DNA of 64,000 nucleotides from Sediminibacterium sp. (GCA_030158665.1 JAOASM010000034.1:47621-111620), one strand, 5' to 3'; counted from the first letter of the stretch, positions 29,337 through 39,313 are shown. Made by a program: numbers and translations. The notes: generated by a model not told the origin, from the letters alone.

Positions 29337-29660
29337 ATGCAAGCATTGAAAAAATTAATTCCATTTGTAGCCAATCGCTATTTTATAGCTTGCTTAGCTT
29401 TTGTGATATGGATGCTTTTTTTTGATCAAAGAAATTTTTTTCTACAAAGAGATCGTGCAGATGAACTAGAGAAATTAGAACAGGCTAAATCTTATTACGA
29501 AAAAGAGATTTCTACTACACAAGAACAGTTGAATAATTTGCAAAGCAATCCAGGTGCGGTGGAAAAATATGCAAGAGAGCGATATCTTTTAAGAAGGGAA
29601 GGTGAAGAAGTCTATTTATTTGAAGATACCGCTGCAGCGAATAGCCAAAAGAACAAATAA
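29337..29660 (+). CDS. Septum formation initiator family protein (DivIC/FtsB-like)
   Basis: The 107-residue bitopic protein has a short N-terminus, one membrane helix (about residues 13-29), a coiled coil (about 42-75) and a C-terminal GAVEKYARERYLLRREGEEVYLFE segment. That pattern is diagnostic for the DivIC/FtsB family, which recruits late divisome proteins. A longer frame begins at TTG 29277, but that codon lies inside the eno terminator. ATG 29337 is preceded by TAATTTTA, a near -7 box, so I prefer it. nth follows after 12 bases and may be cotranscribed. Confidence 0.85.
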   Translation: MQALKKLIPFVANRYFIACLAFVIWMLFFDQRNFFLQRDRADELEKLEQAKSYYEKEISTTQEQLNNLQSNPGAVEKYARERYLLRREGEEVYLFEDTAAANSQKNK

Positions 29661-29672
29661 GCATCTCGTTTT

Positions 29673-30338
29673 ATGAAAAAACAAGACCGCTACCAAGGTG
29701 TTATCAATTATTTTTTAGAGCATGTCCCTGTAGCTGAAACGGAATTGACTTATGAAAACCCATTTCAGTTATTAGTAGCAGTCATTCTTTCTGCACAATG
29801 CACCGACAAGCGAGTTAATTTAACTACGCCAGCCATTTTCAAAAAATACCCAGATCCTGAAACCATGGCTAAGGCTAGCTTTGACGACTTATTTCCCTTG
29901 GTTCGAAGCATTTCTTATCCAAATAATAAAACAAAACACTTGATTGGCACAAGTCAACTATTGATTTCTACATTCAATGGTGAAGTGCCCATGACCATCA
30001 ATGAGTTAGTTCAGCTACCTGGTGTTGGTCGAAAAACAGCTAATGTCATTACCAGTGTGATTGATCAGCAACCCAATATGGCGGTAGATACGCATGTATT
30101 TAGAGTGAGTAGAAGGATTGGCTTGGTGCCTATGACCGCAAATACGCCATTGGCAGTAGAAAAAGATTTAATCAAAAATATCCCATCTGAATTAGTTCAT
30201 AAAGCACATCATTGGCTCATCTTACATGGGCGATATACCTGTTTGGCACGTAGTCCAAAATGTGATAGTTGTGGCATCACGGCTATGTGTAAGTACTTTG
30301 AAAAAGAAGCGAAGAAAAAAGAGAAATTAAAAGCATAA
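29673..30338 (+). CDS. nth: Endonuclease III (bifunctional DNA glycosylase/AP lyase)
   Basis: Nth removes oxidised pyrimidines and nicks abasic sites. In the 221 residues the helix-hairpin-helix LPGVGRKTANVI carries the catalytic lysine (in GRKTAN), and VDTHVFRVSRRIGL holds the catalytic Asp. The four cysteines of the 4Fe-4S cluster are seen in the C-terminal CLARSPKCDSCGITAMC. All key residues are present. A bidirectional terminator follows immediately. Confidence 0.95.
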   Translation: MKKQDRYQGVINYFLEHVPVAETELTYENPFQLLVAVILSAQCTDKRVNLTTPAIFKKYPDPETMAKASFDDLFPLVRSISYPNNKTKHLIGTSQLLISTFNGEVPMTINELVQLPGVGRKTANVITSVIDQQPNMAVDTHVFRVSRRIGLVPMTANTPLAVEKDLIKNIPSELVHKAHHWLILHGRYTCLARSPKCDSCGITAMCKYFEKEAKKKEKLKA

Positions 30339-30370
30339 AAAAAGCGCCACATCAATGAGGCGCTTTTTTT
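30337..30370. terminator. Bidirectional intrinsic terminator
   Basis: A-tract, stem GCGCC/GGCGC and T-tract between nth and korA. The first two A residues are part of the nth stop codon. Confidence 0.88.
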
Positions 30371-30373
30371 ATT

Positions 30374-32218
30374 TTACAAATAAGATTCGATTGCTGTAAT
30401 CAATTCTTGTTTTGTAATGGGGATCCCCATGATTTTATTGTAGCCTTTTGCATCTACTAAATATTGGTCTCTGATAATTTTTATCAATTGTCCGTTGTTG
30501 ATTTCAGGAATCAGAATGGTTTCAAATTGAGCAAGTATTTCGCCTAAGTTTTTTGGGAAAGGTCGCATATACTTAATGTGGGCGTGGCTTACAGCCTTAC
30601 CTTGACTTTGTAATTGCAATACAGCACTCTTGATGGTACCATAGGTTGAACCCCATCCAAGCACCAACACTTTTCCATTTTCTGCGCCACTGTCTATTGT
30701 TTGTAATGGAATATAGTCGGCAATTTTGTCCACTTTAGCTTGTCTCATTTTTACCATGAATTCATGGTTTTCTGGGTCATAACTAACATTGCCAGTTTCA
30801 TGTTGCTTTTCGATACCGCCAATACGATGTTCTAATCCAGCAGTTCCAGGAACAGCCCAAGGTCTTGCTAATTTTTCATCTCTCTTGTACGGCAAGAATT
30901 TCTCTTCACCTTCAGCCAAGCTAGTTTTGAATTTTACTTCAATAGCAGGCAAGTCTGCAGCAGCAGGGAATTTCCATGGTTCAGCGCCATTGGCAATATA
31001 TCCATCACTTAAAAGAATCACTGGTGTCATATGTTGTAAAGCAATCTTCACTGCTTCAAAAGCCATAAAGAAACAGTCGCTTGGTGTTGAAGCTGCAATG
31101 ATAGGAATAGGTGCTTCTCCATTACGACCATAATAGGCTTGCATTAAATCGCTTTGCTCAGTTTTGGTTGGTAAACCTGTAGAAGGACCACCTCTTTGAA
31201 TATTCACAATCACCAATGGTATTTCTAACATGGTCGCCAATCCGATTGCTTCTGTCTTTAGAGCCATACCTGGCCCAGAAGTGGTTGTTAAACCAATTGA
31301 TCCGCCATAACTAGCTCCTATCGCTGCAGTGATTCCAGCAATTTCATCTTCTGCTTGGAATGTTTTAATGCCAAAATGCTTGTACTTACTTAATTCGTGT
31401 AAGATATCAGAAGCAGGTGTAATTGGATAAGATCCAAGGAATAAAGGCAGACCACTTTTTTGTGCTGCTGCAATCAAACCCATTGATAAGGCTTGATTCC
31501 CCATGATACTTCTGTAAGTACCTGGCTCCATCTTTGATTTCTCCACCTTATACCTTGCATTGAATAATTCAGCAGTTTCACCATAATAATAGCCTGCTTT
31601 CAATACATCAATATTGCTCTTTAAAATATTTTCTTTCTTGCCAAATTTCTCTTCTAAGAAATCAATCGTGTTGTCTAAGTTTCTATTGTATAACCAATAA
31701 ATTAAACCAAGTACAAACATGTTCTTGGCGCGATCACGCTCTTTGGTTCCTAATTCTGTATTCGACTTTAACGCTTCTCTTGTTAATTTAGTGATATCTA
31801 CTTTGGTTAATTCATAACCATCCAAACTGCCATCTTCTAATGGATTGATTCCTTCTGGATAAGCTGCAAGTCTTAAATTTTTTGCATCAAATCCTTCGAT
31901 ATTCGCGATGATTTTTCCGCCTTTCTTTAAGCCTTTTAAATTCACTTTTAAAGCAGCAGCATTCATCGCAACTAACACATCACAGGTATCACCTGGTGTA
32001 TACACTGGATTGGAACTAAAGTGTATTTGGAATCCACTCACACCTGGTAGGGTACCGATAGGGGCTCTAATCTCCGCAGGAAAATCTGGGAAAGTCGCTA
32101 AATCGATTCCTAGTAAGGCTGTGTTATTGGTAAATTGCTGGCCGGTTAACTGCATACCGTCACCACTATCACCAGCAAATTTGATCACGACATCTTGTAA
32201 AACAACTTCTTTTTGCAT
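30374..32218 (-). CDS. korA: 2-oxoacid:acceptor (2-oxoglutarate:ferredoxin) oxidoreductase, fused gamma-alpha subunit
   Basis: The 614-residue protein joins an N-terminal gamma domain (KFAGDSGDGMQLTGQQF, about residues 12-185) to an alpha domain (about 225-614) with the thiamin-enzyme core FLGSYPITPASDILHELSK, QAEDEIAGITAAIGASYGG and TTSGPGMALKTEAIGLA. This is the KorA type that works with a TPP-binding KorB subunit to make succinyl-CoA with reduction of ferredoxin. No korB lies beside it: the downstream neighbour on this strand is a terminator and then nth in the opposite direction. The 2-oxoglutarate assignment is by family resemblance; other 2-oxoacids remain possible. Confidence 0.88.
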   Translation of the reverse strand: MQKEVVLQDVVIKFAGDSGDGMQLTGQQFTNNTALLGIDLATFPDFPAEIRAPIGTLPGVSGFQIHFSSNPVYTPGDTCDVLVAMNAAALKVNLKGLKKGGKIIANIEGFDAKNLRLAAYPEGINPLEDGSLDGYELTKVDITKLTREALKSNTELGTKERDRAKNMFVLGLIYWLYNRNLDNTIDFLEEKFGKKENILKSNIDVLKAGYYYGETAELFNARYKVEKSKMEPGTYRSIMGNQALSMGLIAAAQKSGLPLFLGSYPITPASDILHELSKYKHFGIKTFQAEDEIAGITAAIGASYGGSIGLTTTSGPGMALKTEAIGLATMLEIPLVIVNIQRGGPSTGLPTKTEQSDLMQAYYGRNGEAPIPIIAASTPSDCFFMAFEAVKIALQHMTPVILLSDGYIANGAEPWKFPAAADLPAIEVKFKTSLAEGEEKFLPYKRDEKLARPWAVPGTAGLEHRIGGIEKQHETGNVSYDPENHEFMVKMRQAKVDKIADYIPLQTIDSGAENGKVLVLGWGSTYGTIKSAVLQLQSQGKAVSHAHIKYMRPFPKNLGEILAQFETILIPEINNGQLIKIIRDQYLVDAKGYNKIMGIPITKQELITAIESYL

Positions 32219-32236
32219 ATTGCATCAATTGGATGA

Positions 32237-32244
32237 CAAAGTTA
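32237..32244 (-). promoter_or_regulatory. -7 promoter box of korA
   Basis: TAACTTTG on the minus strand matches TAnnTTTG and lies 18 bases before ATG 32218, in the 67-base gap shared with the divergent deacetylase gene. Confidence 0.55.
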
Positions 32245-32285
32245 CAATGCATCGCCTCTAAAACCGCATCTTTTATCGGATAATT

Positions 32286-33146
32286 ATGATTTCTTGTTTA
32301 AGTTTGCGCCTTCAATTTCAATGTTTTATGTCCATATGGTCCGTTTTTTACCTCATTAGCCAATGTTTTATGCTTTGGGCCGGTTTTACTGAGTCTAGTA
32401 TGAGGCCATCAGCGCATCAGTTTGCAGAGGAGAAGGCTGTCGTAGAAAAGCCATTGGATAGCACAACAAAATACATTTATCTAAGTTTTGACGACGGGCC
32501 TTTGTTTGGTACTTCAAGTTGTATTTCTATTTGTGAGGATGAAAAAGTTAAAGCAACATTTTTTCAAATTGGATTACATCAGTCAAGGTCTAATTGGGGC
32601 AAAAAATTATACAATCGAATCCTTAGTCGTCCAGACTTATTTTTATTGAGTAACCATAGTTTCACGCATACTTATGGTAAATATGTACAGTTTTACCAAC
32701 AGCCGGATTCAGCGTTGGCAGATTTCATGCACGCAGCTTCTGTATTAAATACAACCAATAATATTGTTCGTTTACCGGGCAACAATGGGTGGAGGACAGA
32801 TAGCATTCATTTTTCTAGTAAAATGGTTCGCCCTTTGATTCAGAAGTTAGATAGTGCTGGCTTTAATGTATTGGGTTGGGATCTAGAATGGAACTATACC
32901 AGAAATGGACGTCCTATCCAAACTGCCACCCATATGGCCAATTTGGTAGATAGTATGTTCCAACTTAAGGCCTATAAAACAAAGAACCATTTAGTAGTTT
33001 TAATGCACGATCATATGTTTAAAAACGAAGCAGATTCGGTTCAGCTGCTTCAATTTATACAATTACTAAAATACGGCAATAAGTATCAGTTTGCCCGTTT
33101 GGATCAATATCCAGGCTTGAAAAAACAAAGGATTAACAATTATTAA
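32286..33146 (+). CDS. NodB-type polysaccharide deacetylase family protein
   Basis: The 286-residue protein begins with a hydrophobic segment (about residues 17-34) that could be a signal anchor. The NodB domain then shows motif 1 LSFDDGP (about 70-76), a metal-binding SNHSFTH (motif 2, HxxxH) and RLPGNNG (motif 3-like). The late LMHDH segment supplies the terminal His. By family it removes N- or O-acyl groups from a glycan such as peptidoglycan or an exopolysaccharide; the true substrate is not visible. Starts within the first 40 residues are uncertain. BI-1 family gene follows by 53 bases. Confidence 0.82.
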   Translation: MISCLSLRLQFQCFMSIWSVFYLISQCFMLWAGFTESSMRPSAHQFAEEKAVVEKPLDSTTKYIYLSFDDGPLFGTSSCISICEDEKVKATFFQIGLHQSRSNWGKKLYNRILSRPDLFLLSNHSFTHTYGKYVQFYQQPDSALADFMHAASVLNTTNNIVRLPGNNGWRTDSIHFSSKMVRPLIQKLDSAGFNVLGWDLEWNYTRNGRPIQTATHMANLVDSMFQLKAYKTKNHLVVLMHDHMFKNEADSVQLLQFIQLLKYGNKYQFARLDQYPGLKKQRINNY

Positions 33147-33199
33147 AGTCGAGGTTTCGTTGCAATTTTGTATTTTTATAGTAGCTAAAATTTTAAAAT

Positions 33200-33967
33200 A
33201 TGTCAGCATTTAAAACAGGTAATCCAACCTTAACAGAAAAAATATTTGACAAATCATTACATGAGAATGCAAATGCATTTGGTGTGATGAGTGTGCGTGG
33301 CACGATCAATAAATTCGGATTTTTATTATTGATGGTGATGGCTTCTGCGATGTACGTTTGGAATGTGTATGCAGAAGGGAACACACAAACTGCAACTACT
33401 TTAATGATTGCTGGTGCAATTGGTGGATTAGTCTTGGCCTTAGTGGTGATGTTTAAGCCACAATGGGCTGGTTATATCACACCTGCATATGGTATATTAG
33501 AAGGATTGTTCATTGGCGGAATCAGTGCATTTTTTAATGCCATGTTTGCTAAAAGTTATCCAAACATTATTTTACACGCTGTTGGTCTAACATTAGGTGT
33601 TGCTGTAGCTATGTTCTTTTTATATAATTTCAGAGTCATCACGGTAACCAATAAATTAAGATCTATCATCATGTCGGCAACGATGGGTATTGGTTTATTT
33701 TATTTGATTGTATGGATTGCAGGTATGTTTGGTTTTGAAATGGGTTTTGCATTTGATAGCTCTCCATTAAGTATTGGTATCAGCTTATTCATAGTGGGTA
33801 TCGCTGCATTGAATTTATTGTTAGATTTTGATGCAATAGAAAAAGCTGCAGAAATGGGTGCGCCAAAATATATGGAATGGTATGGCGCTTTTGGCTTATT
33901 AGTTACCCTTGTATGGTTGTACTTAGAGATTTTGAAATTATTGAGTAAGCTGAATTCTAAAGACTAA
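33200..33967 (+). CDS. Bax inhibitor-1/YccA-like membrane protein
   Basis: A 255-residue protein with seven predicted membrane helices and a C-terminal region with the conserved Asp (LLLDFDAIEKAAEMGAPKYMEWYGAFGLL), as in the prokaryotic UPF0005/BI-1 family. Members conduct Ca2+ or H+ or modulate membrane proteases; the role in Bacteroidota is not settled. Its stop overlaps the ATG of the E1 gene by one base (TAATG), so the two are translationally coupled, an unexpected partnership. Confidence 0.88.
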   Translation: MSAFKTGNPTLTEKIFDKSLHENANAFGVMSVRGTINKFGFLLLMVMASAMYVWNVYAEGNTQTATTLMIAGAIGGLVLALVVMFKPQWAGYITPAYGILEGLFIGGISAFFNAMFAKSYPNIILHAVGLTLGVAVAMFFLYNFRVITVTNKLRSIIMSATMGIGLFYLIVWIAGMFGFEMGFAFDSSPLSIGISLFIVGIAALNLLLDFDAIEKAAEMGAPKYMEWYGAFGLLVTLVWLYLEILKLLSKLNSKD

Positions 33968-35958
33968 TGGAATATAAACGCGGCAGCCTAAGTAACGAGG
34001 AGTTGATTCATTTGTACGAGTCCATTTTATGGCCTAGGATGATTGAAGAGAAAATGTTAGTCTTGCTAAGGCAAGGAAAGATAAGCAAATGGTTTAGTGG
34101 GATTGGGCAAGAAGCAATTGCAGTAGGTGCCACATTAGCAATGGATCCTACCGAATGGATTATGCCTTTGCACAGAAACTTAGGTGTGTTTACTTCTCGT
34201 AAGATGCCTTTGGTAGATTTATTCAAACAATGGCAGGGCGACAGAAGCAGTTATAGCAAGGCGAGAGAAAGGAGTTTTCACTTTGGAAGTAAAGCGCATC
34301 ATGTATGTGGTATGATTTCCCATTTGGGTCCACAGTTAGCCATTGCGGATGGAGTAGCATTGGCATACCAGCAGAGAGGTCAGTTGAAAGCAAGCATGGC
34401 TTTTACTGGAGATGGAGGAACTAGCGAAGGCGATTTTCACGAAGCATTGAATGTAGCTGCTGTTTGGAATTTACCAGTCATTTTTATCATCGAGAATAAT
34501 GGATATGGATTAAGTACACCTACGAATGAACAATATAAATGTGATCATTTAGTAGACCGTGCGAAGGGATATGGTATGGAAGGGGTTCGTATTGATGGTA
34601 ATAATATTCTAGAAGTATATCAAACCGTAAAAGGGGTACGTGACTATTGCATCAATCAACAGAAGCCTTATTTGATTGAATGTGAGACTTTCAGAATGCG
34701 TGGACATGAGGAGGCGAGTGGTGTAAAATATGTTCCAAAACATTTGATGGAAACTTGGTCATTAAAAGATCCTATTAAAAACTACGAGCAATTTCTGATC
34801 CAAGAAAAGGTACTCACAGAAATGCAAGTAGCTGATATTCGCAATCGATTCAAAGAACAAATGGATGCGGATTTAAGGAAGGCAATGGAGCCAGAGGTTT
34901 TTAATCCTTCTATTGCAGATGAATTAGTGGATGTATTTGCGCCAGTTCCAGTCACTACGATTCCTGATGTAACGCTTGTTCAAACAGCACAAAAAACGAA
35001 TAAAAGATTCATTGAAGCAATCAGTGATGCGTTAAGACAGTCGATGGAAAAATATCCAGAGATGATTATCATGGGACAGGATATTGCGGAGTATGGTGGC
35101 GCATTTAAAATAACAGAAGGATTTGTAGATCAATTTGGAAAACAAAGAATTCGAAACACACCCATATGCGAAAGTGCTATTGTTGGTGCAGCATTGGGTT
35201 TAAGCATGGAAGGTATTAAGTCGGTAGTGGAGATGCAATTCGCCGATTTTGTTACTGTTGCATTCAATCAAATTGTCAATAATTTAGCTAAAATGCACTA
35301 TCGTTGGGGGCAAAATGCCGATGTGGTAGTGCGTATGCCAACTGGTGGCGGCGTAGGTGCTGGTCCTTTTCACTCACAATCCAATGAAGCTTGGTTTACA
35401 CATGTTGCAGGTTTGAAAGTAGTGTATCCTTCTAATCCAACTGATGCAAAAGGATTATTGATTGCGGCATTGGCAGAACCCAATCCTGTTTTGTATTTTG
35501 AACATAAAGCTTTGTATAGAAGCATCGAAGAAGAGATTCCAGATGCTATGTATCAAATTGAAATTGGCAAGGCCAATATTGTACAAGAAGGCACAGATGC
35601 GACCATCATTACGTATGGTATGGGTGTGCTTTGGGCAAAGGCTTATCAACAAGCACATATGGATCAGTCCATTTATATTTTAGATCTAAGAACCTTATCT
35701 CCCTTGGATTATAGCGCAATTGAATTAGCAGTAAAAGCAACTGGCAAGTTGATGATTTTACATGAAGATAATTTAACAGGTGGCATTGGGGGTGAGATTA
35801 GTGCATGGGTGGCAGAGCATTGCTTTGAACACTTGGATGCGCCAATCATGCGATGCGCTTCATTAGACACACCAATTCCATTTAATAAAACCTTAGAGAA
35901 ACAGTTTCTTGCCAATGATCGTTTAGACGAGATGATGCAAAAATTGTTGAGTTATTAG
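33967..35958 (+). CDS. 2-oxoacid dehydrogenase E1 component, fused alpha and beta subunits
   Basis: The 663-residue thiamin-dependent enzyme fuses the alpha domain (about residues 1-325; TPP motif FTGDGGTSEGDFHEALNVA ending in NNGYG) to the beta domain (about 345-663; MGQDIAEYGGAFKITEGF and GVGAGPFHSQSNEAWF). This is the form used for pyruvate or branched-chain 2-oxoacid dehydrogenases of Bacteroidota. The alpha N-terminus (GIGQEAIAVGA) resembles the branched-chain type. It feeds acyl groups to a lipoyl E2; an E2 gene is present at 59.6 kb but not adjacent, so pairing is unproven. Ends at a strong terminator. Confidence 0.9.
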   Translation: MEYKRGSLSNEELIHLYESILWPRMIEEKMLVLLRQGKISKWFSGIGQEAIAVGATLAMDPTEWIMPLHRNLGVFTSRKMPLVDLFKQWQGDRSSYSKARERSFHFGSKAHHVCGMISHLGPQLAIADGVALAYQQRGQLKASMAFTGDGGTSEGDFHEALNVAAVWNLPVIFIIENNGYGLSTPTNEQYKCDHLVDRAKGYGMEGVRIDGNNILEVYQTVKGVRDYCINQQKPYLIECETFRMRGHEEASGVKYVPKHLMETWSLKDPIKNYEQFLIQEKVLTEMQVADIRNRFKEQMDADLRKAMEPEVFNPSIADELVDVFAPVPVTTIPDVTLVQTAQKTNKRFIEAISDALRQSMEKYPEMIIMGQDIAEYGGAFKITEGFVDQFGKQRIRNTPICESAIVGAALGLSMEGIKSVVEMQFADFVTVAFNQIVNNLAKMHYRWGQNADVVVRMPTGGGVGAGPFHSQSNEAWFTHVAGLKVVYPSNPTDAKGLLIAALAEPNPVLYFEHKALYRSIEEEIPDAMYQIEIGKANIVQEGTDATIITYGMGVLWAKAYQQAHMDQSIYILDLRTLSPLDYSAIELAVKATGKLMILHEDNLTGGIGGEISAWVAEHCFEHLDAPIMRCASLDTPIPFNKTLEKQFLANDRLDEMMQKLLSY

Positions 35959-35965
35959 GATAAAT

Positions 35966-36001
35966 AAAAACAGCCCTTAAGAAAATTTAAGGGCTGTTTT
36001 T
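35966..36001. terminator. Bidirectional intrinsic terminator
   Basis: Perfect 15-bp stem AAAAACAGCCCTTAA/TTAAGGGCTGTTTTT with a 6-base loop, between the E1 gene and the M19 dipeptidase gene. Confidence 0.92.
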
Positions 36002-36021
36002 ATTTTGTGTCAAATGTTTTC

Positions 36022-37179
36022 TTAGTGTTGATTATTGGCCTTGTACACACGTAAGAAATTTCCACCCAATACTTTCTTAATATCTTTGTTGGAATAACCT
36101 CTTGCTATTAATGCTTTGGTGAAATTTGGATAATCCAATACTGTCTTTAATTGCAAAGGAGCTGAATCAATCCCATCAAAATCAGATCCAATACCCACAT
36201 GGTCCACACCAATTAAATTAACGATATGGTCAAAGTGTTTCATTAACAATTCAATGTCTGGTTTGATTGCATCTGACTCTGCTTTGTATTTATTGGAAAT
36301 TTCTGTAATTGCGTATTCTAGTTGCATTCCAGTTGCCATTAAGGCTAAAATTTCAGGTTTATGTTTTTCTCTAAAAGCATCATTCTTTCTACTAAAATTG
36401 CTATCCACAAATCCTGAGAAAAAGTTTAAGCAAATCACGCCATTATTTTTACCGATGGCTAAAATTTGATCATCTTTTAAATTTCTTGAAGTAGGGCAAA
36501 TGCTGTAAGCATTACTATGAGAAGCCATAACAGGCTTTGTGCTAGTTTTAATCGCATCCCAGAAAGTGGCTTCGCCCACGTGAGAAATATCTACGATAAT
36601 TCCCAATTGATTCATTCTTTGAATGACTTGTTTTCCAAAATCATTTAAGCCTTTGTGACCAGTAAACTTTGAACTATTTTCTGCGGAATGTGAACTCGCC
36701 CATGAAGGTGAATTATTCCAAGTCAAGGTCATATAACGAACTCCACGATTGTAGAACGTATCCAATTTATTGATATCGTCTTCAATCATATGTCCACCTT
36801 CTACGCCATATTGAGCCACTACTTTGCCAGCTTTTAAAGCTGATTTTATGGTCTTCCAATCTTTAGCAACCACCATTTTATTTGGGTTTCTAGCAGCCAC
36901 TGCATCTATTGTATCCATTTCACGCATAGCCCATGCATAGGGATTCACTTTTGATCCATCACACCAAATTGAAAATAATTGATAATCTAATCCGCCCTCT
37001 TTGAATCTTTTCAAATCGGAATGATTGATTCCCGTCAAGTCTTGGTCAAAACTTACTTTCTTTTCGATACAAGCAGTAGGTGCGTCATTGTGGGTATCTA
37101 CTAAGATGGATTTGTAATGAATTTTCTGGCTAAATCCAGACAAGCTTATAGCACAAAAAACGAGGGTTAGGTATTTCAT
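36022..37179 (-). CDS. Exported membrane dipeptidase, peptidase family M19
   Basis: The 385-residue protein (from ATG 37179) has a signal peptide MKYLTLVFCAISLSGFSQ and an M19 amidohydrolase-like barrel. Zinc ligands and active-site segments are VDTHNDAP, YGVEGGHMIEDD, VDISHVGEATFWD, MASHSNAYSICPTSRNL and the C-terminal VGIGSDFDGID. By family it cleaves dipeptides, often with broad or D-residue tolerance. An upstream in-frame start (37203) would put eight charged residues before the signal peptide; 37179 gives the better signal. The gene is divergent from prfA. Confidence 0.9.
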   Translation of the reverse strand: MKYLTLVFCAISLSGFSQKIHYKSILVDTHNDAPTACIEKKVSFDQDLTGINHSDLKRFKEGGLDYQLFSIWCDGSKVNPYAWAMREMDTIDAVAARNPNKMVVAKDWKTIKSALKAGKVVAQYGVEGGHMIEDDINKLDTFYNRGVRYMTLTWNNSPSWASSHSAENSSKFTGHKGLNDFGKQVIQRMNQLGIIVDISHVGEATFWDAIKTSTKPVMASHSNAYSICPTSRNLKDDQILAIGKNNGVICLNFFSGFVDSNFSRKNDAFREKHKPEILALMATGMQLEYAITEISNKYKAESDAIKPDIELLMKHFDHIVNLIGVDHVGIGSDFDGIDSAPLQLKTVLDYPNFTKALIARGYSNKDIKKVLGGNFLRVYKANNQH

Positions 37180-37213
37180 GGGTGGGATCCTTTTAATTGA
37201 CAACTAAAATAGC

Positions 37214-37221
37214 TATTTTTG
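37214..37221 (+). promoter_or_regulatory. -7 promoter box of prfA
   Basis: TATTTTTG matches TAnnTTTG and lies 17 bases before ATG 37239. A TTG at 37197-37199 lies 14 bases upstream, short for a -33 element. Confidence 0.5.
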
Positions 37222-37238
37222 CGCACAGAAAAACGACT

Positions 37239-38303
37239 ATGTTAGATAAATTAGAAGCCATAAAAGCTAGATTTGACCAGGTTGGGGTGGCTTTGACCAA
37301 TCCAGAGATTATCAATAACCAATCCGAATTTGGTAAATTCAGTAAAGAATATCGCTCTTTAGAGAAAATCGTCATTCCTTATGAGCGTTATGTTAAGGTG
37401 TTGGCGGAGCATAAATTTGCAAAAGAAAGTTTGAATGGTGACGATCAAGATATGCGCGAGTTGGCGAAAATGGAGTTGCCCGCATTGGATGAGGAGAAAG
37501 AGGCTTTAGAAAAAGAGTTGACCAAATTATTGATTCCAAAAGATCCTCAAGATGATAAGAACGCGATAATTGAATTAAGAGCTGGTACTGGTGGAGACGA
37601 AGCCAGTTTATTTGTTGGGGATTTGTTGACGATGTATACAAGATACTGTCAGAAAAAGGGTTGGAAAGTGGCAGTTGCAAGTGAGAGTGAAGGTTCAGTG
37701 GGTGGATATAAGGAAGTGATTTTAGAAGTGACTGGTGAAGATGTATATGGTACCATGAAATTTGAAAGTGGAGTACACCGTGTACAAAGAGTTCCAAGTA
37801 CAGAAACACAGGGTAGAGTCCATACCTCTGCTGCAACTGTTGCAGTCATGCCAGAAGCAGAAGAAGTAGACTTTGTATTGAATCCTGCAGATGTGAAAAT
37901 GGAAACTGCTCGAAGTGGTGGTGCTGGTGGACAGAACGTAAATAAAGTAGAGACCAAAGTGATGTTAACGCATATTCCAACTGGTACGGTGATTATATGT
38001 CAAACAGAACGTTCACAGTTAGGTAACCGAGAAAAAGCGATGGGGATGTTGCGTACTAAATTATTTGAAGAGCAAGTGCGTAAACAAGAAGATGAAATTT
38101 CAAGACATCGTAAAACATTGGTGAGTACTGGAGATAGAAGTGCCAAGATCAGAACTTATAACTGGCCACAGGGTAGGGTTACTGACCACCGTGTGAATGT
38201 AACTTCTTATAATTTAGATGCTGTCATCAATGGAGATATTGATGAATTTATTGAGGCATTGCAAATGGCAGAGAACGCGGAAAAAATGTTGGTTCAGCAT
38301 TAA
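37239..38303 (+). CDS. prfA: Peptide chain release factor 1
   Basis: RF1 terminates translation at UAA and UAG. The 354-residue protein (from ATG 37239, [12 protein letters not shown]) has the catalytic GGQ at residues 230-232 in [12 protein letters not shown], and the typical [21 protein letters not shown] segment. An alternative start at TTG 37197 would add 14 residues and overlap the promoter. The stop overlaps the convergent galE stop by four bases (TTAA). Confidence 0.97.
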   Translation: MLDKLEAIKARFDQVGVALTNPEIINNQSEFGKFSKEYRSLEKIVIPYERYVKVLAEHKFAKESLNGDDQDMRELAKMELPALDEEKEALEKELTKLLIPKDPQDDKNAIIELRAGTGGDEASLFVGDLLTMYTRYCQKKGWKVAVASESEGSVGGYKEVILEVTGEDVYGTMKFESGVHRVQRVPSTETQGRVHTSAATVAVMPEAEEVDFVLNPADVKMETARSGGAGGQNVNKVETKVMLTHIPTGTVIICQTERSQLGNREKAMGMLRTKLFEEQVRKQEDEISRHRKTLVSTGDRSAKIRTYNWPQGRVTDHRVNVTSYNLDAVINGDIDEFIEALQMAENAEKMLVQH

Positions 38304-39313
38304 ACTAAACTCTGCTCCCATTGCCATGCAGTGCGCATCATATCTTCCAAACCGTATTTGCATTTCCAGCCTAATTGATTGACTGCATGGTCATTGTTGG
38401 CATAAATTGAAACAATGTCACCTGCTCTACGTGGTCCAATTTCATAATTCAATTTTACACCACTCACTTTTTCAAATGCATGGATGGCTTCTAATACCGT
38501 GATGCCGTTGCCTGTTCCAAGATTGAACACTTCGCAACTATTTGGCTGATTGTTTTTAATCGAATATTGTATAGCTAAAGTGTGTGCATGTGCTATATCA
38601 CAAACATGGATATAGTCTCTGATACAACTTCCGTCGCGGGTGTCATAATCAGCGCCATGTACCTGCATCTTAGGCAATTTGCCAATGGCTGTTTGTGTAA
38701 TTGCTGGTACTAAGTTTTGTGGGCGACCAATTGGTAATTCTCCAATCGCAGTAGAAGGGTGTGCACCTACTGGGTTAAAGTACCTTAGTAAGATGGTAGA
38801 TAAAGGATGTGCAAATGCTGCGTCTTTTACAATTGTTTCTCCCATTTGTTTGGTTGCGCCATAAGGAGATGCGGCAGTTTGTAATGGTGTTTTTTCTGTT
38901 ACTGGAATGGTATCAGGATTGCCATAAACCGTACAAGAAGAGGAAAATATAAAATGAGGTGCATTGTATTTAACTGCCATCTGTAATAAATGCACTAAGG
39001 AACTGATATTGTTTTCGTAATACGCTAATGGATTTTCAACCGATTCTCCAACTGCTTTATAAGCTGCAAAATGAATGACACCAATAATACCAGGGTTCGC
39101 AACAAAAACAGCTTCAGTTGCTGATTTGTCAGTTAAGTCAACTTTATAGTTCGTAATTTTTTTGCCTGTTATTTTTTCAATACCCAATAAGGATTGATCC
39201 AATGCTCTAGATAAATTATCGATAGAGATCACATTGAAACCATTTTCAATTAAATCTACAATGGTGTGTGCGCCAATAAAACCACATCCACCTGTAACAA
39301 GAATAGTTTGCAT
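38300..39313 (-). CDS. galE: UDP-glucose 4-epimerase
   Basis: GalE interconverts UDP-glucose and UDP-galactose through an NAD-bound ketone. The 337-residue extended SDR protein has the NAD-binding [16 protein letters not shown] at the start and the catalytic [11 protein letters not shown] (YxxxK) at about residues 150-160, with a Ser/Thr pair in the SSSCTVYG segment. Length and motifs are as in classical GalE; 4-epimerisation of UDP-GlcNAc is also possible in some homologues. It is alone, in tail-to-tail overlap with prfA. Confidence 0.93.
   Translation of the reverse strand: MQTILVTGGCGFIGAHTIVDLIENGFNVISIDNLSRALDQSLLGIEKITGKKITNYKVDLTDKSATEAVFVANPGIIGVIHFAAYKAVGESVENPLAYYENNISSLVHLLQMAVKYNAPHFIFSSSCTVYGNPDTIPVTEKTPLQTAASPYGATKQMGETIVKDAAFAHPLSTILLRYFNPVGAHPSTAIGELPIGRPQNLVPAITQTAIGKLPKMQVHGADYDTRDGSCIRDYIHVCDIAHAHTLAIQYSIKNNQPNSCEVFNLGTGNGITVLEAIHAFEKVSGVKLNYEIGPRRAGDIVSIYANNDHAVNQLGWKCKYGLEDMMRTAWQWEQSLV

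Noticed and set aside
37393..37836. 147-codon open frame on the minus strand inside prfA
   Set aside because: It lies wholly antisense to a highly conserved gene, is rich in Leu, His and Tyr as expected from reverse reading, and has no promoter or family resemblance.
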